Source: Mycolicibacterium hodleri (GTDB lineage Bacteria; Actinomycetota; Actinomycetes; Mycobacteriales; Mycobacteriaceae). Taken from it: a DNA stretch of 64,000 nt. Location of the stretch: NCBI RefSeq assembly GCF_025822245.1, contig NZ_JACKTL010000052.1, positions 1 through 64,000 on the forward strand, written 5' to 3'. The stretch's first letter is position 1. The number at the start of each line of letters is the position of its first letter. The notes beneath the pieces are model-generated. The model was not told the origin of the DNA, did no database searches, and saw only the letters and a list, made by a program, of their open reading frames with translations. The position numbers were made by a program, and so were the translations under genes. Shown piece after piece: positions 43,290-51,830 of this stretch.

Positions 43290-43329
43290 ATCAGGCCCTC
43301 CCCAACCAATCCCCGGGGGAGGGCCTGAT
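43290..43329. terminator. Strong terminator hairpin after the small secreted gene
   Basis: ATCAGGCCCTCCCC (43290-43303) pairs perfectly with GGGGAGGGCCTGAT (43316-43329) over 14 bp with a 12-base loop, followed by GTATTTCC. It lies between the convergent small secreted gene and the LysR gene and could act in both directions. Confidence 0.85.
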
Positions 43330-43413
43330 GTATTTCCGGGGCGGGTTTTGATGCTCCTATTCGAGTCACGCGGCTCGCTGCTGGCTGGAGATCGTGCGCG
43401 GGCGAATTCAGCG

Positions 43414-44292
43414 CTAATCGCCGTCCATCGCCGACAGCAGTGCCGACACCGCCGGGCGGCGGTCCTGCGCATTGCCGACCAGTACCAATGCGACGTCGTC
43501 GAGGTCGACGATGGGCACGAACGACAGCTCCGCACCGCCGTGCGCCTGTGCGACCGACAAGCTGGTGATCGCCATGCCACGCCCGGCCGTCACGAACGCC
43601 ATCATCTCCTCGACCGTCCTGGCGGGCGGCCCCACGGTCCGCGGTGCGCGACGGCCCGGCCGCGGGTTGACGATCCAGTAGTCCCGGTCGCTGGCCGCAT
43701 CGACGATCGGCTCGTCGTCGAGCTCAGCCAGCGCAAGCTGCGCCCGTGAGGCCAGCTGATGCAGGCGAGGGAACACCGCCACCCGGCGCACCCGGCGCAG
43801 CGGCACCACCCGCAGCGCCGGGTCGGTGAAATTCTGCGGCACCTGCAGGAAGCACAGATCGAGTACGCCGCTGCGCAGCCGGTCGAGTTCGTGGCCCCAC
43901 GGCACATGCTCCAGGCTCAAGGTGATCCCGAGCTCGTCGCCGGTCCCCAGCAGGTGGCTCGTCACGTCTCGCGGTGTGCTGCTGCCGAATCCGACCGCCA
44001 AAGGTGCCGAGAGGGCGGTGCTGCGCGTCGACTGCAGCGCCCGGTCCACCCGCTGCAGAATGTCGACCGCCGCGGGCAGCAGCACCTGCCCGGCCTCGGT
44101 CAGCACCACCGAACGCGTCGACCCGCGCGGGCCACGGTCGACCAGCCGGGTCCCGACGATCTTCTCCAGCCGCTCGATACCCTGACTCAGCGTCGGCTGC
44201 GCCACGTGCAACGCCCGGGCCGCCTCGGTGAAGCTGCGAGACTCGGCCAGGCCGACGAAGTACCGCAGCAGCCGAAGGTCGAGATCGGACAC
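43414..44292 (-). CDS. LysR-family regulator of the adjacent catabolic cluster
   Basis: 292 residues. N-terminal winged helix (LRLLRYFVGLAESRSFTEAARALHVAQPTLSQGIERLE) and a periplasmic-binding-like effector domain from about residue 90. ATG 44292, divergent from the deaminase-like gene with 108 bp between starts that contain a palindrome. By the usual LysR logic it represses itself and activates the 44401-49568 operon when the pathway substrate is present. Confidence 0.92.
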   Translation of the reverse strand: MSDLDLRLLRYFVGLAESRSFTEAARALHVAQPTLSQGIERLEKIVGTRLVDRGPRGSTRSVVLTEAGQVLLPAAVDILQRVDRALQSTRSTALSAPLAVGFGSSTPRDVTSHLLGTGDELGITLSLEHVPWGHELDRLRSGVLDLCFLQVPQNFTDPALRVVPLRRVRRVAVFPRLHQLASRAQLALAELDDEPIVDAASDRDYWIVNPRPGRRAPRTVGPPARTVEEMMAFVTAGRGMAITSLSVAQAHGGAELSFVPIVDLDDVALVLVGNAQDRRPAVSALLSAMDGD

Positions 44293-44320
44293 GCCCAGAC
44301 CTCCAGCGACACGATGAGCT

Positions 44321-44338
44321 GGCCTGATTGGTCAGGCC
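44321..44338. promoter_or_regulatory. Candidate LysR-type operator
   Basis: GGCCTGA-TTGG-TCAGGCC is a perfect inverted repeat (7+4+7) between the LysR gene and the deaminase gene. It contains the T-N11-A pattern of LysR sites. A possible -10 (TAGGCT, 44387-44392) lies close to the ATG at 44401, which would make the operon mRNA nearly leaderless. Confidence 0.65.
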
Positions 44339-44400
44339 TATGAGCGCTGATTAAACGCCTATTCGACGGCGTTCGCGCGCTGAACTTAGGCTCCCGTTGC

Positions 44401-45384
44401 ATGCGCTCCCTTCGCGACCTGCCCAAGGCGCATCTGCACGCCCACCTCGACGGTTCCTACCCGGTGGCCGCCGTCCAGGAGTTGGCCCAGCGCCGCCGCA
44501 CGCCGTTCGACCGGCCCGCCCAGTTTCCCGACGTGTGGGCGTTCTTCGACGCGTACGGCACGGTGCCCGCGCTGGTGGAAACCCGCGAAGACCTCGCCGG
44601 GCTGTGCCGGGCGCTGGTGCACCAGGAAGCCGAAGAAGGCGTCGTCTACCTGGAGCCGGCCATCGAACCGCAGCTCTACGCAAGACTCGGCACCCTGACA
44701 GCCGTCACCGACACCATCCTGCGGGCGTTCGCCGAAGCTGCAACCGAAACCGGCATCGAGGTCGGCGCCACCCTGACCATCAACACCGACGCCGACGAGG
44801 AGATCGCCGTCGAACTCGCCTCCGTCGCAGCCGCTTTCGCAGGAACGGGTGTGACGGCGCTGGGCACCGCCGGGTTCGTCGAACCCGCCGGGCTGCATCG
44901 CTACACCGCCGCCGCCGACAAAGCCCGCGCGGCGGGGCTGCCGATCGTCAGCCATGCCGGCCAGACCGGTGGCCCTGACAGCGTGCGCGAAGCCTTGGAT
45001 GTGCTTGGCGCCAGCCGACTTTCGCATGGCTTCCGCTCGATCGAGAACCCGGAGTTGATGGCCCGGCTGGCTGCCGATCAGGTCTGCTGCGACGTCTGCC
45101 CGGTGTCGAACGTCGCACTCGGCGTCGTCGCCGACTTGGCCTCCCATCCCGCCCCAGCTCTGCTGAAGGCAGGCGTGCCGGTGACGCTCAACGCCGACGA
45201 CCAGCTGTGGTTCGGCGTCGGCATCACCGGCCAATACGAGATCGCCCGGCGCACCTGGGCTCTCGACGACCACACCCTCGCCGAGTTCGCGCGGTCCGGA
45301 ACGTCCGCGCGAGGCATGAGTACCAGCACAAAAACCCGGATGACCACCGCCATCGACGCATGGCTCCAGGAGGAACCGCGATGA
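44401..45384 (+). CDS. Adenosine-deaminase-like amidohydrolase with Glu-to-Gln change
   Basis: 327 residues, TIM-barrel metal hydrolase. Zinc ligands are present: H13 and H15 (HLHAHLDG), H185 (SHAGQ), D266 (LNADD). Base-interacting H209 (LSHGF) and D267 are kept. The catalytic Glu of the HAGE motif is replaced by Gln (Q188), and NTDDP reads NADDQ. A true adenosine deaminase is therefore unlikely; a related deaminase for another N-heterocycle, or a non-deaminating hydrolase, fits better. Its TGA overlaps the ATG of the LLM gene. The context (NCS1 permease, two flavoenzymes) points to nitrogen-heterocycle catabolism. Confidence 0.8.
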   Translation: MRSLRDLPKAHLHAHLDGSYPVAAVQELAQRRRTPFDRPAQFPDVWAFFDAYGTVPALVETREDLAGLCRALVHQEAEEGVVYLEPAIEPQLYARLGTLTAVTDTILRAFAEAATETGIEVGATLTINTDADEEIAVELASVAAAFAGTGVTALGTAGFVEPAGLHRYTAAADKARAAGLPIVSHAGQTGGPDSVREALDVLGASRLSHGFRSIENPELMARLAADQVCCDVCPVSNVALGVVADLASHPAPALLKAGVPVTLNADDQLWFGVGITGQYEIARRTWALDDHTLAEFARSGTSARGMSTSTKTRMTTAIDAWLQEEPR

Positions 45385-46715
45385 AGCACCTCATCTTGTC
45401 GGCGTTCGAAATCAACGGGGTGAACCTCACCAGCCAGGGGCTGTGGGCGCACCCCGAGAACCAGACCTACCGCTACAAAGACCTGAACTACTGGGTCGAC
45501 CTGGCCAAGCTGCTCGACCGCGGCGGCTTCGACCTGCTGTTCCTGGCCGACTCGTACGGCTACCCGGTGCTCAACGGCACGACGCCCGACGTCGCGTTCG
45601 AGCAGGCGGTGGAGATCCCGAAGAACGACCCGATGCTGCTGTTGCCCGCCATGGCCAGCCACACCGACCAGCTGTCCTTCGCGATCACCACCTCGACCAC
45701 CTTCGAACATCCCTACGCCAATGCGCGGCGCCTGGCCACCCTCGACCACCTGACCGGCGGTCGTCTCGGCTGGAACGTGGTGACCACCAGCAGCGCCGTG
45801 GTCTGCGAGCTGTTCGGCCGGACACCCGTGCCGCACGACGAGCGCTACGCCATGGCGCAGGACTTCCTCGACGTCACCTACAAGCTGCTCGAATCCTCCT
45901 GGGAGGACGACGCGGTGGTGGCCGACAAGGCAGCCCGGTTGTATGCCAATGCCTCCCGGATCCATCCGATCGAACACGACGGCCCGTACTTCTCGGTGTC
46001 CGGCTACTTCAACTGCGAACCGTCGCCGCAACGCACCCCGGTGATCCTGCAGGCCGGCGCCTCCCCGGCCGGCCGCAGATTCGCCGGCGCCAACGCGGAA
46101 GTGTCCTTCCTGCAAGGAAAGGACGCCGCCATGCTGCGCGGCCAGGTCGACGATCTGCGGGCCGCCGCGGTGGCCGCCGGCCGCGAACCCGATGCGATCA
46201 AAAGTATTTCGGGCCTGTCGGTGGTGACCGCGCCGTCGCGGGCGCAGGCCGAAGAGCGGCTCGAGGAGTACCTGTCCTGGGTCGACCCCGAAGCGGCCCG
46301 GACCTACTACGCCAGCATGACCGGCATCGACCTGAAGAGCCTCGACCCCGACGCCTCCTTCGCCGACGTCCGCACCGAAGGCGGCCGCACCCAGGTGGAC
46401 CGCTACCGCGACAACACCGTTGCCGAAGCCACCGCCGACTTCCTGCGCCGCGGCATGCGGGAGCTGATCGTCGTCGGCACCCCGGATGAGGTCGCCGACG
46501 AGATCGCCGCCCTGGCCGACTACACCGGCCTCGACGGGTTCAACGTCACGCCGTTCGTCTCACCCGGCTCGTACGCCGAGTTCATCGACGACGTGGTGCC
46601 GCAACTGCGTCGACGCGGCCTGCTGCCGACCGAACCGCGCCGCGGCACCCTGCGCGAACGAATCTTCGGGCAGGGCGCAGTACGGCGCCCCGCGGCCGTG
46701 AGTACCGCCCGATGA
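45381..46715 (+). CDS. FMN-dependent LLM monooxygenase, NtaA/SnaA/DszA type
   Basis: 444 residues, luciferase-like TIM barrel. The N-terminus (ILSAFEINGVNLTSQGLWAHPENQTYRYKDLNYWVDLAKLLDRGGFD, in parts) and FEHPYANARRLATLDHLTGGRLGWNVVTT are characteristic of the NtaA/DszA subgroup. Members use FMNH2 and O2 to oxidise N- or S-containing carbons, including heterocycle cleavage. No flavin reductase gene is nearby, so FMNH2 must come from elsewhere. ATG 45381 overlaps the upstream stop and follows AGGAGG, so translation is coupled. Confidence 0.88.
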   Translation: MKHLILSAFEINGVNLTSQGLWAHPENQTYRYKDLNYWVDLAKLLDRGGFDLLFLADSYGYPVLNGTTPDVAFEQAVEIPKNDPMLLLPAMASHTDQLSFAITTSTTFEHPYANARRLATLDHLTGGRLGWNVVTTSSAVVCELFGRTPVPHDERYAMAQDFLDVTYKLLESSWEDDAVVADKAARLYANASRIHPIEHDGPYFSVSGYFNCEPSPQRTPVILQAGASPAGRRFAGANAEVSFLQGKDAAMLRGQVDDLRAAAVAAGREPDAIKSISGLSVVTAPSRAQAEERLEEYLSWVDPEAARTYYASMTGIDLKSLDPDASFADVRTEGGRTQVDRYRDNTVAEATADFLRRGMRELIVVGTPDEVADEIAALADYTGLDGFNVTPFVSPGSYAEFIDDVVPQLRRRGLLPTEPRRGTLRERIFGQGAVRRPAAVSTAR

Positions 46716-46764
46716 AACTCCCTCGCTCAGCGTTGAGCACCAACCACCCGAGCAGAGGACGATC

Positions 46765-48258
46765 ATGATCGACAAAGCGTTCGCCGTCGAAACCAACGGC
46801 ATCAACCCCATCGCCGAACACGAACGCAAAGGCACACCGCGAGACCTGTTCTGGCCGTGGTTTGCCGCCAACGTATCGGTGCTGTCGGTCAGCTACGGCT
46901 CGTTCGTGCTGGCGTTCGGCATGTCGGTCTGGCAGGCGCTGGCCGTGGTCGTGATCGGCGTGATCGCGTCGAATCTGCTCTGCGGGTACATCGCGACCGC
47001 GGGACGACGCGGTTCGGCACCGACCATGACGTTGAGCCGCAGTGCTTTCGGCGTCCGGGGCAACCGGTTGCCGTCGTTGCTGTCGTGGATGTTGACCGTC
47101 GGGTGGGAGACCAGCCTGGTGGTCGTCGCGGTGCTGGCGACGTCGACGATCTTCGAACGGCTGGGATGGACCGGCGGCGTACTGGTGAAAGTCGTTGCGC
47201 TACTGGTGATCGTGGTGATGATCGTCGCCGGCGGCATGCTCGGCTTCGACGTCATCATGAAGCTGCAGCGCTGGCTGACCGTGCTCACCGCCGTACTGAC
47301 CGCGCTCTACATTGCGTTCACCATCAACAAGGTCGACTGGCACGCGCTGGCCGCACTCCCGTCGGGCGGCACGCCGATCGTCATCGGCGCCATCCTGTTC
47401 GTGATGACCGGCTTCGGGCTGGGCTGGGTCAACGCGGCAGCGGACTATTCGCGTTACCTGCCCCGCACCGCGTCCTCGAAGGGGATCATCGGCTGGACCA
47501 CGCTGGGCTGCTCGCTGCCGCCCGCGGTACTGCTCATTTACGGTGTGCTGCTGTCCGGTTCGTCCAGCACGCTGAACGACGCCATCGCCAGCGACCCCGT
47601 CGGCGCACTGACCACGATCCTGCCCACCTGGTTCCTCATCCCCTTCGCGGTGGTCACCGTGGTCGGTTTGGTGGCCGGCGCCATCATGGACATCTACTCG
47701 TCCGGTCTGGCCCTGCTGAACCTGGGCCTGAAGACCTCGCGGGTGACGGCCGTCGGGGTCGACGCGGTCATCATGCTGCTCGGTGCGATCGCCGTGGTCT
47801 TCCTCTCGCCCAACTTCATCGGACCGTTCCAGGGCTTCCTGATCACCCTCGGCGTGCCGATCACCGCCTGGTGCGGCATCTTCATCGCCGACCTCGCGCT
47901 GCGCCGCGGACCGTATGCCGAACGTGACCTGTTCGATCCGCGCGGGCGATACGGTGACATCCACTGGATGCCGATCGCGCTGATCGCCGTCGCCACCGTC
48001 ATCGGCTGGGGACTGGTCACCAACTCGATGGCGCCGTGGTTGGGCTGGCAGGGTTACCTGCTCGGCCCGCTCGGACTCGGCGGCACCGAAGGCGCCTGGG
48101 CGTACTCGAATCTCGGCGTGATCGTCGCCCTCGTCATCGGTTTCGGCGGCTACCTACTGTTGGGTCGGCGGACCGTCCGGGCGCAGGAAAGCCTGCCCGC
48201 CGGACCGGAGTTCGAACTGTCCAACTCCGAAGCCCAGCGCGTCGGACTCACCGAGTGA
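46765..48258 (+). CDS. NCS1-family nucleobase/allantoin-type permease
   Basis: 497 residues with about 12 membrane helices. GSAPTMTLSRSAFGVRGNRLPSLLSWM, in parts, is the NCS1 substrate-site signature; NAAADYSRYLPRTAS is the second family block. Family members import cytosine, purines, allantoin, hydantoins or thiamine with Na+ or H+. Within this operon it most likely imports the heterocycle that the deaminase-like enzyme and monooxygenase act on. ATG 46765 with AGAGGA upstream; the stop overlaps the amine oxidase GTG. Confidence 0.92.
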   Translation: MIDKAFAVETNGINPIAEHERKGTPRDLFWPWFAANVSVLSVSYGSFVLAFGMSVWQALAVVVIGVIASNLLCGYIATAGRRGSAPTMTLSRSAFGVRGNRLPSLLSWMLTVGWETSLVVVAVLATSTIFERLGWTGGVLVKVVALLVIVVMIVAGGMLGFDVIMKLQRWLTVLTAVLTALYIAFTINKVDWHALAALPSGGTPIVIGAILFVMTGFGLGWVNAAADYSRYLPRTASSKGIIGWTTLGCSLPPAVLLIYGVLLSGSSSTLNDAIASDPVGALTTILPTWFLIPFAVVTVVGLVAGAIMDIYSSGLALLNLGLKTSRVTAVGVDAVIMLLGAIAVVFLSPNFIGPFQGFLITLGVPITAWCGIFIADLALRRGPYAERDLFDPRGRYGDIHWMPIALIAVATVIGWGLVTNSMAPWLGWQGYLLGPLGLGGTEGAWAYSNLGVIVALVIGFGGYLLLGRRTVRAQESLPAGPEFELSNSEAQRVGLTE

Positions 48259-49568
48259 CCGACGTCGACGTGGTCGTGGTGGGCGCCGGCCTGGCCGGCC
48301 TCACCGCTGCTTGGACTCTCGTCGACGCCGGCGCGACGGTGCAGGTCCTCGAAGCCGCCGACCGGGTCGGCGGGCGGACGCGGGGCGGATTCACTGCCGA
48401 CGGGCAGTGGCTGGAACTCGGCGGGCAGTGGGTGTCGGCCGAGCACTCGTCGCTGCGCGGGCTGGTCTCTCGGTTCGGGCTGCAGCTGCTCGACGCGGTC
48501 AGTCCCGGCCGGGTAGTCCATGTGCACGACGGTGAGGTCGCGGCGGAGCAACACGAAGTCGGTGCCGCGATAACGGTTTTCGCGGCCATCGCCGAGTCCG
48601 TGGACATGGGGGAGCCGTGGCACACCCCGGATGCCGCGTTGTTGGACGAACAGACCTTCGCCGGCTGGATTCGTACGGCACTGCCGAACGCCGTGGCACG
48701 GGCCCAGTTCACCGCAGCCTGTGCGGCGCTGTTCATTCCCGACCCTGTCGAGGTGTCACTGCTACACGCGGCGTTCTACTTCCGTTCGACCGGTTTGGTC
48801 GGCGCACTGCGCGGTATCGACCGGCAAGCCCAGGACTGGCGCATCGAGGGTGGTCCGTCGGCGCTCTGCGAGCGGATGGCCGACGACCTCGGCAACGCCG
48901 TGCGCCTGAACGCACCGGTACGAAAGTTGGTGCGCGACGACGGTATTACGGCGATGTGCGACGGTGGCTTCCGCCGCACGGCCAGCCGCGCAATCGTCAC
49001 GGCAGCACCGCCGATGTCGGCGCGGATTGCCTATGATCCGATCCTGCCAAGTGACCGCGACCAACTGAGCCAGCGGCTGCATTCGATCGCCGTCGTCAAG
49101 CTCTACCTGGTCTACGACCGGCCATTCTGGCGCGACGCCGGACTGAGCGGGGAAGCGGTCCTCGACAGCGGACCCATCCCCGTGATCATGGACAACACTC
49201 CACCCGGCTATCCCCGCGGCGTCCTGGTCTCCTTCATCGAGGGTGCCGACTCGCTGACGTGGCACCTGCGGACACCCGAGGACCGGCGCGCCGTGTTCAC
49301 GAAGACTGCGGTCCAGGTGTTCGGGGAGCATGCCGCGAATCCGGTCGAATACCTCGAATACGACTGGAGCATGAACGAATTCACCCGAGGCTGCTACAGC
49401 GGGCACTTCCCGCCGGGCGCCTGGACGTCCTACGGCGCCGCGCTCACCGCGCCCGTCGGCGCCATCCATTGGGCCGGCACCGAAACGTCCCGCGAATGGA
49501 CGGGCTACATGGAGGGCGCGGTCCGCTCGGGTCAGCGGGCGGCGGCAGAGGTGCTGGCGGTCACTTGA
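48255..49568 (+). CDS. Flavin-containing amine oxidase (MAO family)
   Basis: 437 residues. FAD motif VVVVGAGLAGLTAAWTL (about 6-22), ADRVGGRTRGG, and the C-terminal flavin block (IHWAGTETSREWTGYMEGAVRSGQRAA) are as in monoamine and putrescine oxidases. Oxidises an amine to imine or aldehyde with release of H2O2. GTG 48255 overlaps the permease TGA. It ends the LysR-controlled operon. The amine may be a side chain on, or a fragment from, the imported heterocycle (inference). Confidence 0.9.
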   Translation: MTDVDVVVVGAGLAGLTAAWTLVDAGATVQVLEAADRVGGRTRGGFTADGQWLELGGQWVSAEHSSLRGLVSRFGLQLLDAVSPGRVVHVHDGEVAAEQHEVGAAITVFAAIAESVDMGEPWHTPDAALLDEQTFAGWIRTALPNAVARAQFTAACAALFIPDPVEVSLLHAAFYFRSTGLVGALRGIDRQAQDWRIEGGPSALCERMADDLGNAVRLNAPVRKLVRDDGITAMCDGGFRRTASRAIVTAAPPMSARIAYDPILPSDRDQLSQRLHSIAVVKLYLVYDRPFWRDAGLSGEAVLDSGPIPVIMDNTPPGYPRGVLVSFIEGADSLTWHLRTPEDRRAVFTKTAVQVFGEHAANPVEYLEYDWSMNEFTRGCYSGHFPPGAWTSYGAALTAPVGAIHWAGTETSREWTGYMEGAVRSGQRAAAEVLAVT

Positions 49569-49752
49569 TGCTCTCCATGGGTGTCAAGCTGCTGCGAGCG
49601 ACCGTGATCACGACGCCGCGGTCAACCTCGCCCGACTCGGCGAAGCTCGCCCTGGTGAACGGTGCACGGAGTCTCGCCGGTCGCGGCCCGGTGGTGGAGC
49701 CATGCGTGCGGCCGAAACCGCGACCCCGCACAACCCTCCGGATCAGGCGGGG

Positions 49753-50163
49753 TCAGGCCGTTGGCGTGGTCCACACCTTGTCGACGCGGATCCGCAGGCG
49801 GGTGCTGTAGTCGGCCATCGACTCGGTGAGGCCGAACTGATCGGCAATCGCCCCGTACTTGGCCCAGTACGGTCCGTCGTCGCGGCAGTCCGCGCCCTCC
49901 GCGTCGACGATCGCCTCGCCACCGACGACGACGATCCCGCCGCCGTTGCCGTCGGAATCCAGGTTCAGGCTCACCTGTGGGTGGCGCCGGACGTGTGCGA
50001 CCTTCGCCGCCGCGGGATTGCTGTAGACGAACAGCGCTTCCCCGTCGAAGTAGAACCAGATGAGCCTCGGCACCGGCTGGCCGGACTTCGCCACGGTGGT
50101 CAACCATCCGTAGTGGTCCCGGTTGAGGCGATCGGTGACTTCAGGCGTCAACGCGGCAGTCAT
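49753..50163 (-). CDS. PPOX-class F420-dependent oxidoreductase (Rv3369 homologue)
   Basis: 136 residues, split-barrel flavin-reductase fold (YGWLTTVAKSGQPVPRLIWFYFDGEALFVYS, in parts; KVAHVRRHPQVSLNLD). Probably binds coenzyme F420. It sits beside the nitroreductase as Rv3369 and Rv3368c do, marking the return to conserved gene order after the accessory segment. ATG 50163; 23 bp separate it from the divergent nitroreductase start. The 184 bp between its stop and the amine oxidase contain an 8-bp inverted repeat (49679-49686 / 49718-49725) that may help termination. Confidence 0.88.
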   Translation of the reverse strand: MTAALTPEVTDRLNRDHYGWLTTVAKSGQPVPRLIWFYFDGEALFVYSNPAAAKVAHVRRHPQVSLNLDSDGNGGGIVVVGGEAIVDAEGADCRDDGPYWAKYGAIADQFGLTESMADYSTRLRIRVDKVWTTPTA

Positions 50164-50186
50164 GATGGCGAATGTAGTCTCCGAAC

Positions 50187-50837
50187 ATGGCCTCTGAAAC
50201 CCTCGACTTGACCCTCGACGAACTGCTGACCACTACCCGTTCGGTCCGCAAACGGCTCGATCTCGAGAAGCCCGTTCCGCGCGACGTCATCATGGAGTGC
50301 CTCGACCTGGCGCTGCAGGCGCCGACCGGGTCCAACTCGCAGGGCTGGCAGTTCGTCTTCGTCGACGACGAGGAGAAGAAGAAGGCCATCGCCGAGGTCT
50401 ACCGCATCGCGGCCACCCCGTACCTCGACGCCGAGAAGCCCACCTACGGCGACAGCCGCGACGAGCGCACCCCGTTGGTCATCGACTCCGCGAAGTACCT
50501 CAACGACCATCTGCACGAGGTTCCGGTCATGCTGATTCCATGCCTGGAAGGCCGTCCGGACGGGGCGCCCGCCGGCGCGAGCGCCGGCTTCTGGGGCTCG
50601 ATCCTGCCCGCCGCGTGGAGCTTCATGCTCGCGCTGCGTTCGCGAGGACTGGGGTCGGCGTGGACGACGCTGCACCTCATCGGCGACGGCGAGAAGCAGG
50701 TCGCCGAGATCCTCGGCATCCCCTTCGACAAGTACGCCCAGGGCGGTCTGTTTCCGATCGCCTACACCAAGGGCACCAACTTCAAGAAGGCCAAGCGGCT
50801 GCCTGCCGAACAACTCAGCCACTGGAATTCTTGGTAG
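50187..50837 (+). CDS. Nitroreductase-family protein (Rv3368c homologue)
   Basis: 216 residues. FMN-binding pattern: TTRSVRKRLDLEKPVP, the ALQAPTGSNSQGWQF phosphate loop (about 46-60), and RGLGSAWTTLHL. Reduces nitro compounds or quinones with NAD(P)H; the physiological substrate is unknown. ATG 50187. Its stop is five bases from the stop of the convergent trmL gene. Gene order matches M. tuberculosis. Confidence 0.9.
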   Translation: MASETLDLTLDELLTTTRSVRKRLDLEKPVPRDVIMECLDLALQAPTGSNSQGWQFVFVDDEEKKKAIAEVYRIAATPYLDAEKPTYGDSRDERTPLVIDSAKYLNDHLHEVPVMLIPCLEGRPDGAPAGASAGFWGSILPAAWSFMLALRSRGLGSAWTTLHLIGDGEKQVAEILGIPFDKYAQGGLFPIAYTKGTNFKKAKRLPAEQLSHWNSW

Positions 50838-50841
50838 GTCC

Positions 50842-51306
50842 TCACACGGCGCCGGTGAACCCCTGCTGCCGCCAGGCCTCGTAGACGACGACCGCGGCGG
50901 CGTTCGAGAGGTTGAGCGAACGCCGTCCCGCTAGCATCGGTATCCGCACGCGCTGGGTGACGTGCGGATCGGCCAACGTCTCGGCGTCCAGCCCGGTGGG
51001 TTCGGGACCAAACAGCAATACGTCGCCGGGGACGTAGTCGACGTCGCCGAAGAACGTTTCGGCGTGCGCGGTGAACGCGAACACCCGTGCCGGCATCACC
51101 GCCGCCCACGCCGACGGCAGATCGGGGTGCACCGTCACCGACGCCAGGTCGTGGTAGTCGAGGCCGGCGCGTCGCAACTTGGGTTCCGACAGATCGAATC
51201 CGAGCGGCTCGACGAGATGTAGTTCGCATCCGGTCGCAGCGACCATTCTGATCGCATTGCCGGTGTTCGGGGCAATGCGTGGTGAGTTGAACATGACCCT
51301 GAACAC
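50842..51306 (-). CDS. trmL: tRNA (cytidine(34)-2'-O)-methyltransferase TrmL
   Basis: 154 residues of the SPOUT superfamily. PRIAPNTGNAIRMVAATGCELHLVEPLGF and the knot region LLFGPEPTGL, IPMLAGRRSLNLSNAAAVVVYEA are diagnostic of TrmL. Methylates the wobble 2'-OH of certain Leu tRNAs. The GTG at 51306 aligns with the usual N-terminus (V/M-FRVMFNSPRIAPNTGN); ATG 51294 is the alternative. Corresponds to Rv3366 (spoU). Confidence 0.93.
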   Translation of the reverse strand: MFRVMFNSPRIAPNTGNAIRMVAATGCELHLVEPLGFDLSEPKLRRAGLDYHDLASVTVHPDLPSAWAAVMPARVFAFTAHAETFFGDVDYVPGDVLLFGPEPTGLDAETLADPHVTQRVRIPMLAGRRSLNLSNAAAVVVYEAWRQQGFTGAV

Positions 51307-51370
51307 AGCGGTGCGTGCCTCCCGGTACACAAGTACGAGGAAGCCTACGTCCGCGCGGAGTCAGCCCAAC

Positions 51371-51502
51371 TCACGTCTCCTGATCGGGGATGGTCGCGTC
51401 GTCGCCGAATTCGGGGTCGGGGCTTTCACCACCGGGAGCGCTGACCGATTCCGTCTCGTCGGTGTCGTCGTGTTGGCGTTCGTCTCCATGGCGTTCGGTC
51501 AT
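51371..51502 (-). CDS. Very small acidic ORF, 43 aa
   Basis: ATG 51502 is preceded by AAAGGGG at good spacing. The frame encodes a 43-residue protein beginning MTERHGDERQHDDTDE and ending DDATIPDQET, with about one third Asp/Glu, no hydrophobic core and codon use typical of the genome. Likely disordered. It ends 65 bp before the trmL start on the same strand and could be co-transcribed. No homologue is recognised, and chance cannot be excluded. Confidence 0.5.
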   Translation of the reverse strand: MTERHGDERQHDDTDETESVSAPGGESPDPEFGDDATIPDQET

Positions 51503-51830
51503 GTTTCCCCTTTACCCACTTCGCCGGGTCCGAAGACGTAATGGGGGGGTTGGGCACGCCATTTACCGCCGAACATTCCGGCAAAGTCTCGGTCGTGCAA
51601 CGACATTTGCTCGCATAGCACACGGGTACGCAACGCCACGGTCACGAACTCTGTCTGTTCAGTAAGAACTGTGGAAACGCCCGCGCATCGCTGTCATACT
51701 CGACAAATTGCCGGTCGGACTGGTACTTCCGGTGCCTGCCGATACGTGGGCGTACTGCTGCAGGAAGCCTTATGAACGACGCGCAAGCAAGAAACAATGG
51801 ACGAGCCACCGGTTTCATGGCCGGGGCGCG
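51503..51830. other. Intergenic region upstream of the conservon
   Basis: 328 bp between the small acidic ORF and the sensor gene. CATACT at 51695-51700 is a possible -10 for the downstream operon. M. tuberculosis has a PE_PGRS gene here (Rv3367); no trace of one is seen. Confidence 0.5.
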
